Positions 23,978 through 35,909 are shown, counted from the stretch's first letter. The stretch is DNA of 64,000 bases from Nectonema munidae (GCA_030549495.1 JAUIRK010000855.1:1343501-1407500), one strand, 5' to 3'. The notes: generated by a model not told the origin, from the letters alone. A program made the numbers and translations.

Positions 23978-24643
23978 TACCCCAATCTACCCAAATCCAC
24001 CCCTAATCTACTCAGTTCTCTTCTAAAAAAAACTATATTTAGATTTATACATCTAAAATTACATAAATTTTTTAATTATACGAAAGTTATTTTATTCGAT
24101 TTCTAACGAAAATTTAATTTATACAGTATAAAGCCAATATTCTATATAACAATTTAGAATATTGTATTTATTTTTACAGTATAAAGCATAAAATGCAATA
24201 TTTTTACCTGACTGTTTCCTTATTAATTTAATATTATGCTAATAAATTCTTCTTCTTCTTATCTCGAACAATTTATTTACTTTAAAAAAAATCTCTAGGT
24301 AAGGTAATAAGAGTGTTAGATATGCGATAAACTTATAGATAACGTGATTTAATACTTTTTAAAGGGATCATAAAAATTTTTTATAAAGACATCTAAGAAT
24401 AACATTTTATCTAAAAAAATACAAATAATAAACAAACAAAATTCATAATAAAGTGAATAATATAGTTAAAAAATTATAACTAAAAAAAGCCTTTTAACGA
24501 CTATGTTGCGTTTTTACAACGTAAAACATTTGAGAGAAAATTTATTCAATAAAAAATTGCTTTAATATAAATCGTTAACTTTTGTATAAGTTAACATATA
24601 CATATAGGGATAGATTAGGGGTTGATTTGGGTAGATTGGGGTA
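23978..24643. repeat. Long inverted repeat, 33-bp arms with one mismatch
   Basis: Left arm 23978-24010 (TACCCCAATCTACCC start) and right arm 24611-24643 are reverse complements except one position, about 600 bp apart. The interior is A+T-rich and includes a LINE-like 3' tail at 24230-24261. The arms are C/G-asymmetric and stand out from the surroundings. Likely a noncoding DNA transposon; no target duplication found. Confidence 0.55.
24230..24261 (+). repeat. LINE 3' tail like that at 32.7 kb
   Basis: ATTATGCTAATAAATTCTTC with a following CTT run is shared with the 3' end of the Jockey/CR1-like LINE ending at 32701. It is a severely 5'-truncated copy. Confidence 0.5.
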
Positions 24644-24669
24644 GGTTGGGGTAAAAAGCCTTAATAACC

Positions 24670-26150
24670 GAAGGGTCGAGAGGAAAAGCACTCTAAAATA
24701 AAAATTGGTATAAATTAATTAAATATATATTTTCAATATTTATTTGAATAAAGTTTATTTTTTAGTCTTAATTTTTCTACTTGTGTATTTCTACAAGAAA
24801 GCCTGCTGACCTTTTGAAATGCCTTAAAATCCTTATTGCTTGTAAGATATTTAATATTTGTTTTAATTTTATGATAGTGATATCATTCTTACTTCTTTAT
24901 AGTATTAAAAATTTTTTTTTTGTACTTATTTGTAAATAAACTAACTTCTTTCTTTGTTTCTCATTTTTTATAAATGGGCTTCAGTTCCATCACTAGTCTA
25001 ACGGGACCCTCCACATTGGCTCATGTTCAGTAAAGTAGTTTATACACATAGAGTTCAATTAGTTTCCAGCAAAGAATTGATAGCTTTTGATTATGTCTTG
25101 CGCTTTTTCATTTGAAGATAAAATTACTAAAAAGAATTTCCAAGATAAAAGATAAAACACACACTTTTTTATTAAAAAATAGAAGTATCTCTATATAGTT
25201 GTACTCATTAGATACATTTTATATGAAAAACATTTAGTTAAACACTTTAATGGAAATTTGCTTTCCAAAAAACTAAAAAAATTCTCTAAGAACTGTAGAT
25301 TTAATAATAACTGGAAACCTTAAATAATTTACTCTAATTGAAAAATGATAAAAATTAATAAAATACTATTTTCAAATTTATTTCATCTAAAGAGCTAAAA
25401 AGTTTGGAAGAAAAGATTTTTGGTTTTACCTTTTATATATTTATAAACTTTTTTTGAAAAAATGTAAAAAAGTTTTAATTTAAAAAATATTAAATTTTAT
25501 TTTCCTTCAACTATGTATTTTTTTGCACATCCTCAAAAGTCTATTATTTTCAAAAATGTTATGTTTTAAACAACATAAAGCCATTGCATTTTAATTTTAA
25601 TTTTTTGAAATACACTTCTAAGCTTCTTCTATGCCTCCTTTAAAATTGATAGAGTCTTTTTTAAACGCACAAATGTTAACTTTAGTGTATGCTTCTTTAA
25701 AATTAATATCATCTCCTTTAAACACAGAAATGGTAAATAATTATTGTATGCCTTCTAAGTTCTAACTTAGCTTTTGAAAAAACAGATGTCTTGTTTAGAG
25801 TACTATCAAAAAAAATTTTTCCAAAACTTTGTATGAATTCACATTGGAGCATACTATGTAAAATATACAACTAAAAAAAAGATTATATATATATATTAGG
25901 AAGCAAATTTAATTAGTTGTATTAATTTTTCCCACAAAATTTTAACTAGTTCCTAAATTTAAAAATTTAGAGATACATTTTTCAATTTGCATAGCATTTC
26001 TCTCAATAAGAAAAATATCAGTTTATGGAATTTTTTTAGTTTTCTTAAACAATGCCCTTATTTCAGGTAATAAAATAATAAATAATTGTAATTAATATGT
26101 TTTTCTATTAATATTTTGTGAAAATCAAATATAATTTTCAAGCTTGATAA
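24670..26150. other. A+T-rich intergenic stretch
   Basis: Runs of A and T with no frame of interest, no terminal repeats and no RNA gene recognised. Confidence 0.4.
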
Positions 26151-26154
26151 TATA

Positions 26155-26660
26155 TTTAAGAATAATTTTAGATGAAAAACTACATTGGAATTGCACGATT
26201 CACTTTATAGCTATGAATCACACTCTTTTACTATTAGATAATAAATTTTTTTGGCTCTAGACACTTAAATAATTATATACAAGTCTTTATTTCAATCGAT
26301 GCTTTCATTCTCAATTATTAATTCTGGCAACGCTGGATTAAACTAGATTTTTTTGTTACAAAAGAGAAAAGTGACTTATATTTTCAAACTGAGATATAAT
26401 GTTGATAATAATGATAAATTTGTATTGATCAATAATTTGAAAATAAAGGAAATATAAAAAATTCAATTAATTAAATTTGCTTTTAGATCTTTTTTATTAC
26501 ATATTTCTCAATGTATAGCTAATTTATTTACTTTCTCTTGCATTTACAGCAATCACAACTTTATGAACACTCTTAAATTGCACATAAAATTAGTTAGAAA
26601 TGTTAAGTGTAATCAAGATCTCACTTTTAAATATCCTGTATTGTAATTACATTATATGTA
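26155..26660 (+). mobile_element. LINE reverse-transcriptase C-terminal remnant
   Basis: ILDEKLHWNCTIHF at about 26170-26210 matches the LG..ld.kL.W..Hi block that follows the RT in Jockey/CR1 LINEs. LYTSLYFNRCFHSQLLI, with a Y/W-like end, fits the next block. Many stops. Confidence 0.45.
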
Positions 26661-26691
26661 TCACAAATAGAAAAGTAACTCAATGTTTACT

Positions 26692-27157
26692 TCATCTCAC
26701 CCATAAAAAATTGAATTCAAACCAATCCAATAAGAGATATGAATAAGATGCATAAAAGGATGGATTAAAAGGAATGAGAACAGTTAAATTATCAACATAT
26801 ATTAGAAAATCATAAAATGTGTTAAACAAGTAATCAACGTTTATAAAGATTGAGAATAATAGAGGGTACAAAATGGACCGTTGAGATACGCCACACGAAA
26901 TAGGAGAAAAATTAGAAAAGCGATATTTTATAAATATGCGTTGGAATCTATTATTCAAATAAGATGACATTGATTAAAGTGTTTTAACACCAAAAACCAA
27001 ATTTAATTAAGAACTTATCATAGAAAATATAATCAAATGTATTAGATAGGAAAAACTCTTTGATTTTTGTTAAGATAACTATATATATTATTTATGAAAA
27101 CACTATGCAAACGCTGAGTTGAATATTTTGCTCAATTTAAATTGATTGATGTAAAAA
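26692..27157 (-). mobile_element. Minus-strand LINE, downstream half (RT core)
   Basis: Minus frame with CGVSQRSILYPLLFSIFIN, the GvpQGSvLGPlLF.iyIN block, then a DFLIYVDNLTV piece corresponding to the FADD block. Just upstream on minus (27080-27150) is a piece like the QFG.R...T.. block. The upstream half of the same LINE is at 32702-32965; a 5.5-kb insertion separates them. Confidence 0.75.
27084..27157 (+). repeat. Left copy of direct repeat flanking the 27.2-32.7 kb insertion
   Basis: About 74 bp matching 32702-32776 with about five mismatches. Both copies encode the same minus-strand LINE segment, so they are duplicated target rather than part of the insert. Confidence 0.8.
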
Positions 27158-27159
27158 AT

Positions 27160-29250
27160 CCACTCTTCCCTTGGGATATGGCTCCTCTGACCACGCGGAT
27201 CCTTCGATTTATTCTACTCCACCTGCGGAGCTGGCGGATCGAAGAATTAACGTCGTGCTGCAATTGTCTCAATCCAAGGAGCTCAATATCAAAGACGACG
27301 TGATGCTGCTTTATCTCTCCGCTTTACAACCTTTTGTAAGTCAGTTACCTATGGATATTCTCGCAAAAATTAACCAATCTTTGCGAACCCACGTCATTGC
27401 TCCCCACTCTACCTGGACCCAAGTCACCCACCAGGCCCCCTCTCTACTCGGGGTAGCGGGCATTACCGGGGTTACCATCCAGGCTCCGGTTCTGGCACGC
27501 TTGTTCCTTGGAGGCCTCTGCCGTCTCCACCCGTTCCGACATGGTCCATGTCCCTGTTCCTCCTGATTTTCCTGCCACTACTTCTGTGGTGGTTCACCCA
27601 GGCTCCTTCCTGGAGTCGTTGGTGGTGCCCATCGGACAGCATGTGGAAGTTCCTGCCTCAGATCCTTCCCACACCCTCCCGCTCCGACAGTCCCAAATCG
27701 GAATCGCTGATGGTTCCTGGAATCTGCAGGGACGCCTGGACCGTCCCCTGTTTCTTCCGCTCCCAGTGGGAGCAGATCCTCCTCCTCCTGTGCCGATGGT
27801 TCAACATACCATCCGAATAATTGAAGGGACTCCGGCAATTGGACCTCCTCTCGAGCGCGCCGACATTTCCTCCCCGGATCCCGGACCCTCGCCGAACCTC
27901 GACATCTTGTTACCTTCCGCCGATCCTGCTCCCACTCCTCCTTAGGATCCCGACATAGGAGTTTTTATGAGGAATGACCACATTTAGGTGGTCATAGACG
28001 GGAAAACATCCGTCCTCCCGGCTGATCCAGTCAAACTCCTCAGAGCGTACCTTAAAGGAAAGAACAAATTTTCGGCGGCGGTATGGAGGCTAATCTTCTC
28101 CCAAATCCACTCCTTCGAGAAGATTGTGGACGATGTACCCATCGAAGGTCCCGTGGAATCATTGGGGGACATTGCCGCCTGCCGCTAAATCCTAACCGAA
28201 TTCTGAAAGGAACCTCTCAAACTCGACCTCCCAGCACATCCCGAATTCTCCGTTACTAACTCCTTGTTCCAACCTCCTAAAGATCTACGACATCCTAAGG
28301 TTCTCAGGATTCTGAAGCGAGGCTACGCCCCACGCCTTGTCTCGGGGCGATCCTTTGAGAGTTTGTCCAAACGAAGAAAGCCGCCTCCCCTTCAACGAAA
28401 TTTTCTGGACAATATTGTCCTCCCCAGGCTCGTAGACAAAGGAATACTTGAACCTTGCGCTAAGCCCGCTATTATTTCACATTACTTTCTTGTTCCAAAA
28501 GCCAATGGCAAGGTCAGAATGGTCGCTGACTTTGGCTTCACAAGTGAACTCTTTAGGATCCCTGACATATCCCTCACGGCTCCCTTCTTTCTAACATTCT
28601 TAGAACGGGGCTGGACGTACGCAATACGTCTAGACCTGTGGGACGCGTTTTATGGGATTCCCATCGCCAAATCATGGAGAAAATGTTTTGCCATCTTCTC
28701 AGCCAGTCTGGGTTTCTTGCAGTTGACTAAACTCCCCATGGGAGCCGCCTTCTCCCCAGCAATACTCCAATTGGTTTTGAAAGCGTTTTTGGCCACCTTC
28801 AAAGAAAGATGGAGGGACACCTTTTCTTTCAAGATCATCCTATATCTGGATGATATCCTCCTGCTGGCCACGTCTCAAATAAACGCTTGTGAACTTTCCT
28901 CCAAACTTACCTCTTTTCTCGAGAAAGAATGCGGGGTCCGCATAAACTGCGAGAAATCCATCACCACTCCCGTCCAGACCCTGGAGTTTCTGGGAGCAAA
29001 ACTGTTCCTCCAGCGGAGATTACTTGGAATTCCCCCCTCTAGAGCCAAATACCTCTTATCAGCCCTCTTGACGTTCGTCTTGTCACTGGACCAGCCCGCA
29101 ATCTCGGAAAGATGGAAGCTCAGGACCCTAGGAGTACTAAATTATTACTTGGCCACACTCCCGGGCGAATTTAGAGTGCTCTCCACTCCCTACAACCACC
29201 TGGAGTCATGGACTGCGAAAACTCTCCTCTCCATCTCTTTTACCGCGTGT
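27160..29250 (+). mobile_element. GC-rich reverse-transcriptase fossil (LTR/DIRS/pararetrovirus-like)
   Basis: A retrovirus-like fossil in a sharply GC-richer block than anything else in the window. Parts: a leading proline-rich region without recognised domain (about 27.2-27.95 kb), a linker, and a reverse transcriptase (about 28.26-29.25 kb) whose palm carries a YLDD-type active site and an EFLGAK block. I cannot place it between LTR, DIRS and pararetrovirus-like lineages. It is broken, with a few breaks upstream of the polymerase. No LTRs or inverted ends are visible, and its 3' end stops abruptly against LINE sequence. Moderate age. Confidence 0.65.
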
Positions 29251-32200
29251 AAAGCAGTGTTCAAATTGTCTTAAACTAGGACACTTTAAAAGTTTATGTA
29301 AATCAAAATCACAGTATTGTTCTCTTTGTGAAGATAAAGATCATGAATACACGAAATGTTCTTCAGGAATAACAACTTGCAAAAATTGCAAAGATAAAGG
29401 AATGCAAGCTGATCATCACCCATTTTCAAAAGAATGCCCTCTTAAGAAAAAAATATACGATAATTTGTTGATAAAAAAATGAATGAATTGGATATATTAC
29501 TTTCTAATGGTGGACGAATCATTCGATTTAACAGATTTGCTTTTTGATAATTATGATAAAAGTTATGATGTTCATTTACATAAATCTGATATTTTAAAAT
29601 TAAATGAAGATAAATCTTCTGATTTTTTCAATTTTAACATATTATCAATGAATGTTTAATCTATTCGAGCAAAATTCAATCATATTGAATTAATGTTAAA
29701 ACAATTAAAAAGAAACAATGTTTATATTGATGTCTTAGCCTTGCAAGAAACTTGGATGTTGGATGATATTACATATAATATACCTGGTTACATGTTTTTT
29801 TCTCAACCGAAGAGAATTTAACAACATGGAGGCTTATGCTTTTTCGTTAAAGAACAGTATAAAGTTGACATTTTGGATAGTGAATTTTCGTCAATCTTTA
29901 TGAAGTTTTTTCCATTAGCATAACTTCTGGTTTTTTAAATATTTTATCTTTTCACAATATTTACCGATTGCCTTTTTTTGGTAGCGATCATATGGATGAA
30001 TTTTTTGAAAATTTTCAAACTTTTTTGATGAAAAACAAACAATAATAACAGATCAATTATTCTTGGTGATTTTAATATTAACCTCCTCGAATATAATAAT
30101 AAGAATTATTCTTCCTTTTTTTTGAATTTGCTTATGCAACACCATTTCGTAACTTCAATCAACAAACCAACGAGATACCAAGCATTTACATTGATAGATA
30201 ATAAATTTGTATCAAGTGAGAAAAAATTTAAGGGATACAATATACAAACATCCTTTTCAGACCATATTCCAATTTTTACAACCATTGAACATAGCTTTCG
30301 AAATCAATTGCATAAAAATGAGAAATCTTCCAGAGTCATATTTGATAAGAGTTTTTTTCAGAATCTATTACGTTCAATTTGTTGGTATTTTCCAAGTGAG
30401 TCTGATCCAGAAAATATGATTTACACAATTAATCATTGTTTAAGTTATTGTGCTAATCAAGCTAAAAAAGTACAAAAAACCAAAAATTTCAATAAGTATA
30501 AAGAAAAATTTGCTGAATGGGCAAATGAAGAATTATTGACTCTAATAAAGAAAAGGGAAAAAGTATTTTTTAAAATTAAAAGAACCCGTGAATATAAAAT
30601 AAATTATGATTTAAAAAATCAACATGCTAACTTTTGTCAACAAGTAAAGCAGATGACGAGAAGTTTAAAAGAAAAATTCTATGCCCGATTGTTTGAAAAC
30701 AAAAATAGCAAAGAAGTTTGGAAGAATATTAATAAATTGATTAAAAAGAATGAAGATTCATCTTTAATTCTAAAGGATAATTCTCAAATCATAAATGAAC
30801 AAAATCTATGTGATTTCATAAATAATTCATTTATTAGCCGTGTACCTCAATCATCTTTTTCTGAAATGAAAAATTACATTCCTTTTCAAAGTTCGAAGTT
30901 TAGACTTGAAGAAATCACTCTGGAGGAAGTGCTCATTGCCATTAAAAATTTGAAAAATAGTAAAAGTGAAGATTTTTATGGAATTTCTTCTTATCACATA
31001 AAACTCATTGAAAATGAAATAGCATATCCACTATTTTTAGCTTTTAATTCGTGCATGCAAAATTCACTCTTTCCATCATGTCTCAAAATTAGTAAGTGCA
31101 TACCTGTCTACAAAAAAAAAGGTGAGAGACACGACATCAACAATTATCGTCCAATTTCTTTGATTAGCATAATTTCAAAACTTTTTGAAAAAATTATTCT
31201 CAAGCAATTAATTCATCATTTTGATCAAAACAATCTCTTCAATTCAAAGCAGTTCGGTTTTAGGAAAAATTCTTCTACTACGTTTGCACATTCATTTTTC
31301 TTGACATCAATTTATGAATATCTTGATTCTGGAGATGATATTTTAGCATTGTTCCTAGATTTATCAAAAGCGTTCGACTCAGTATCACATGAAAAACATT
31401 TATTCAAGCTGGAAAAGTATGGATTTGATGAAAGAACTTTGAAATTTTTTAAATCATATTTGTCATTCAGAAAACAAGCAGTGTTTGCGAATGATAGTTA
31501 TTCAAATTTGATTCATGTATCCATAGGAGTACCTCAGGGTTCTGTTTTGGGTCCCTTCCTTTTTTTTAATTTATATTAATGACATATTTCAATCAAACGC
31601 TTCTTTAGAGTTTTTAGCTTTTGGTGATGATTTGACTATTCTTATACCTTATTTATTTCTCCTAAATGTTTTTCTGGCTCAGAATAAAACAATTGAGTCT
31701 GTTTATAGAGAAAATGTCAATAAAGTTTTTGGTTGGTGTACAGTGAATGAACTTGGAATTAATAACTCTAAAACTGTTCATATGTTTTTTTCTAAGAAAA
31801 ATGCTCAGCCTACCTTCTTGAAAAATCTCAATTTGCATTTATCAGTATCTCATAATTATTTAGGTTTAATCTTGAGTGAAAAATTGAATTGGAATCTACA
31901 CATTAAACACATTTGCACTAAAGTTAGTATTGTAATTGGTATTTTATATCGATTCAGATCACTTCCATCGAAAATTAAACTGGATATATATAGATCACTA
32001 GTTTTGCCTCATCTTTCCTATAGTTTGGTCAATTGGGGCTTTGTGGACCTCTCAAGTTTGCATACTCTTCAAAAAAAATGCATAAGATTGGTATCCAATC
32101 TAACATTCCGAGCGCATACTCTTTCAATTTTTAAAAGTAACAACTTGCTCAATATAAAAGAAATTTATATCAAACAACTTTGTATTGTGGCTTCGAAATT

Positions 32201-32701
32201 TTTTAATGGATATTTGCCTGTGGCCATAAGCAATTTTTTCACATTCAATCACGATTCAGAACGTTTTTCCCCAAGATATATGTATAATTTGCAGATACCA
32301 TCATATCGCTTGAAATCCACGCAGTCAAGTTTGAAGTTTCGTATAACTAAAATCTGGAATGAATATTTGCAAGATTTTCAAATTATGAATGTTTCACTTT
32401 CAACATTGAAAAGACGCCTGAATGAATATTTATTGAAACAAGATTGAATCAATTTTGTGATGATTTAATATAATTTGATTTTTTTATTTAAATTTTTTTA
32501 ATATCAATTTCATTTTTAACTATGTTTAATTGTTGATTTAACATTTATTTAACATTTATGAATAATTAAAAAAAATATTTTAATGTTTTTTATTTTAGTA
32601 TTTCTGTTACGGTCTTCTGACCCTTGAAATAGAAGTATATTCTCAAATGTGAAATTTTTTTATGAGATTATTTTATGCTAATAAATTCTTCTTCTTCTTC
32701 T
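29250..32701 (+). mobile_element. Jockey/CR1-like LINE, 5'-truncated, near-complete ORF2
   Basis: Starts inside ORF1 at a CCHC zinc knuckle (QCSNCLKLGHFKSLC, then further Cys/His pairs, 29255-29440). ORF2 follows. The endonuclease (NILSMNV.SIRAKFNHIE, LALQETW, IILGDFNIN, SDHIPIF; 29620-30290) has several stops. The RT frame 30122-31579 has KCIPVYKKKGERHDINNYRP, QFGFRKNSSTTFAH, LFLDLSKAFDSVSH and GVPQGSVLGP. A frameshift near 31570 leads to 31600-32447, with FGDDLTIL (catalytic Asp pair) and the C-terminal tail LGLILSEKLNWN. The 3' end is a (TTC)n tract at 32686-32700. Inactive, but younger than its neighbours. Confidence 0.9.
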
Positions 32702-32776
32702 TATATTATTTATGAAAACACTAGGCAAACGCTGAGTTGGATATTTTACTCAATCTAAATTGATTGATATAAAAAA
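32702..32776 (+). repeat. Right copy of direct repeat flanking the insertion
   Basis: Begins immediately after the LINE's (TTC)n tail. Pairs with 27084-27157, about 93% identical by eye. Confidence 0.8.
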
Positions 32777-32965
32777 AATGCATATACATGAATTCATAGA
32801 TTTGTTTATGTAAAATTTTTTCAAATATTTTAGATAATATAGGAATTATAGAAATAGGCCTATAGTTAGATATTTCTTGCTTAGTACCTTCTTTATAGAC
32901 AGGAACAACCCTAGACTTTTTGAAAACATATACAATGTTCGTTAGATATATTAAATCCAATTAAA
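32702..32965 (-). mobile_element. Minus-strand LINE, upstream half
   Basis: Minus frame from 32960 reads SRVVPVYKEGTKQEISNYRP and ISIIPILSKIFEKILHKQI, the first RT blocks of a Jockey/CR1-like LINE. It continues into the QFRLSKISNSAFA segment, which recurs at 27.1 kb. Same ancient LINE as 26692-27157. Confidence 0.75.
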
Positions 32966-33405
32966 AAAAGATAATAAAAACATACTCTAATTCGAAAAAC
33001 TCATGCGGATGTTTAACAAAGTACTTTTTTAAAAGACAAAAATAGAAATTAAATTATATAAAGTAATTTTTGTAAACAAAAAGGCATGTGCATGTTTAAC
33101 AAGGTACATTCTAAAATACTTATCATATTTGAAATAGTAGAGATGGAAGAAAAATTTAAGAAGAAAATTATGAGCTGAAGGGATTGGGATAAAAACTAGA
33201 ATATACGACTAGTTATATATGATTAAATATAAGATAAAAATCCATTTTAATGTAATAAAAGCTGGATTTATAAAAACATGTTCAATCGTTAAGTCTAAAA
33301 ATGGCTGCTGACTTTTTCTAACGTCTTCAAGTAAAAAAGTTAAACATTAAAATTTTAATATTCTTATTTTTCTGAATTTAAAATGAATTTTATTACCATT
33401 GCTTT
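32966..33405. other. A+T-rich spacer
   Basis: Possibly further eroded LINE; no recognisable block. Confidence 0.3.
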
Positions 33406-33408
33406 GAG

Positions 33409-33594
33409 AGAGCCTCAATCGTTGTTAGGGTGTACCTCTCATCTTAACAGTTGAAGGCCTGCCAGGATTTCGATCCCAAGGCTCCCGACCCTTAAAAACA
33501 AAATCACAAAACGTATTAAACATTTGAAGCATAATGTGAGCATATAGCCTTACGGCTGAGAGTGCTTTGATACCCAACTTCCAACCAACCATTT
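33409..33594 (+). repeat. tRNA-derived SINE, family A
   Basis: Same head (AGCCTC, TTAGGGTGTACCTCTC) and tail (AGTGCTTTGATACC, CCAACCAACCA) as the copy at 23571. The B box is eroded (ATTTCGATCCCAAGGCTCC). Confidence 0.78.
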
Positions 33595-33625
33595 GTGTTT
33601 TCTATGAGACTTATGACTAGTTTGA

Positions 33626-35901
33626 CAGTGGTGTAGCTAGGAGGAGGCGGTCCGCTCTGGGTTGCACTTTTTTGTGGGCGGATGAACTTACTTAAATGTT
33701 GCAATCAATATGATGTTAAGATTTTCATAACAATTTAGGTTATAGGAGATTCTCAATTGAAAAACACAAAAAATAGAAGACATAAAGCATATTTGACAGC
33801 TGACATGAAAAAAGGCTAATATCTAATCTCACATTAGTGAGAGAGACAGGCAGAGAGGAAGAGATGATGGAAGCTGTCAAAAGTTATTTTGGTACTTTCC
33901 TGTTATCGCCCCACCACCCCAAAATGTTATAAAACATGTATTAAAGTACACAAATGTATTAAAAAAAACAAGTGAAAAAACTTTTAATCTGTAGGTGGAT
34001 AAAATTAAACCAATTTTTTTTAAACTTTCCATTTATGGGCTTTTTTTTCTATGAAAAAGGTTTTGATTAATGATATATAGTAAGTTTAATGTAGGTTAGG
34101 TTAAAACAATACAAGAATATTTATCGTGGTAGAAGAGCGATGGGTGGTGGGGCAATAACAGGAAAGTACCGTTATTTTTTGCTTGGAACAGCTAGAGTAG
34201 CGCTTTGTTTTTAAACACAAAATATTGCCTATTTGTAACATTGTTTTTGCAACAACAGATCAAATTGATTCATTTAAAGTTTTGCCATTTTCTGTATATT
34301 TCTTATTACTTCATCTGAAATCTAACTGTCACAAGTTTCAACTTACAAGTATTCTTATATACATAAATATATAGATATGAGTTAAATTTTTAAAGAAATA
34401 TGCAAAATCTATTTTTTTGTCATGTCTCTATTACAAATTAAAGTTGATTCTTTATGTGTGCAAGTAAATACATGTATTCCGTTGGATGCAAATTCAGCTA
34501 ATGTGCGCATCTGCTTTGCCCCTTCCCCCTCTCCTGGGTTTAAAATCTAGTTACGCCACTTCTGGTATGTATTTAATGAAGTACGTGGTCAGAGATTTAC
34601 GCTTTGAGTCTCCAGTCCTGCCATTTTGGCATTAATTATAACGTCAGTTAGACCAATATTTTCATGATTTTTAGAAACTACATATCATTCTTTTTCCAAG
34701 CTTTCTTTATCCGCTAAAACTTTTGAATGAAATATTTAGTGTAAATTACATGAGTTTGGAAAAGACTGAACTAATTCATAACGTTTCAATTCTAAAGTTA
34801 GTTCTTATTTTATATTCATGTTGCATGAACGACCGGAATAGCAAAAAGTTTAGACTTATTGAAACTTTTATAACTTCTTATACAAAATTGTCTTTATTCT
34901 TATATGTTATAAAATATGTGTTTGCTACTTTGTTCCTTTTTTAATTAAAGAAAGTGGAGCTTCTTACAGGAGAAAAAAAGGAAAAGAGATTTCATTGAAA
35001 AAGTATAAAGGAGCACTATTAAAATATTTCAGTCCTTGTCCCAAAACATTTAATTCTTAAGTTGATCATCCACTTAGTTTTTCACTTTCAAAAGATTCAA
35101 CATCAGATGAAACATCAGTCAACACTGTCAAATGGAACGTCGTCGACTCAAAAGAAGAAAGAAAATACTCGCCAAAAGACCTGATGATGGTGATGATTTT
35201 TATCCTACGATATTGAATTAAGAAGAGAAGTGTTTGAAACTCTTGATAGAATAGTTCAAGATTCAAACAAATTCATGAAATTGCTGAAAGATATGATTTT
35301 CTTACTCCGTCAAACCTACTTGATAGTAAATATGAACTCCAATTGAAAGAAAATTATGACGACATTGATAAAGAAGAGTTTTTCATTGAAAGAAAAAGAC
35401 TTCAGAATTTTTATTCTGTTGCTGTAATTGAAAATGATAAACATGCGTCGATGGAACGTCCTTTGAACTTTTACTTTTCATCCAAAAATATGATTTTGGA
35501 GATTCGGTTCCAAATATAGTAATAATGCTAAGAATTTTTCTGGCGATAGCTATAAGTGTTGCCACTTGTGAAAGAAGTTTTTCGAAGCTAAAAAGTATTA
35601 AAAATTACTTAAGATCTTCTTTGAGTAGATTGAGGCTAAAAATCTTGCCATATTATATTATCTATAGAAAGAGAGCTGACAGAAGATTCTTTTTGACGAA
35701 GTTATTGAAGAGTTTGCGAACAAAAAAGCTAGAAAAGTTAACCTGTGAAAAGTTCAGGAATGAATATGTATATATAATTAATTAATCTTTACATTTTTTC
35801 ATTTTTATATTAAAACTTTTTATATTTATTTATTTTTAAAATAAAAGAGAGGCTTCGAATTCATGAATCGCCCGGCGTCAATTTTTATAGCTATGCCACT
35901 G
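33626..35901 (+). mobile_element. hAT element with C-terminal transposase
   Basis: Left end CAGTGGTGTAGCTAG and right end TAGCTATGCCACTG are inverted partners. Flanks are ctagtttg (33617-33624, one base before the end) and ctagtctg (35902-35909). The frame 35525-35785 is the dimerisation domain (SVATCERSFSKLKSIKNYLR), and 35270-35450 has eroded upstream parts. A TTACGCCACTT end at 34551-34560 could alternatively close a shorter element, so the right boundary is somewhat ambiguous. It contains a MITE at 33891-34170. Confidence 0.7.
33891..34170. mobile_element. MITE with 8-bp target duplication, nested in hAT
   Basis: Terminal inverted repeats GGTACTTTCCTGTTATCGCC and the inverse GGCAATAACAGGAAAGTACC, about 29 bp with one mismatch. 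The 8-bp flanks gttatttt (33883-33890 and 34171-34178) are identical. Noncoding, 280 bp. Superfamily uncertain; an 8-bp duplication fits hAT or P-like. Confidence 0.85.
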
Positions 35902-35909
35902 CTAGTCTG

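Noticed and set aside
24611-24660. Telomere-like TTGGGG repeats
   Set aside because: The G runs are irregular and form one arm of an inverted repeat; arthropod telomeres are typically TTAGG and no array is present.
27160-29250. Bacterial contamination or assembly artefact, suggested by GC content
   Set aside because: The block is bounded by duplicated host LINE sequence on both sides and joined in line to a LINE, which fits a real insertion.
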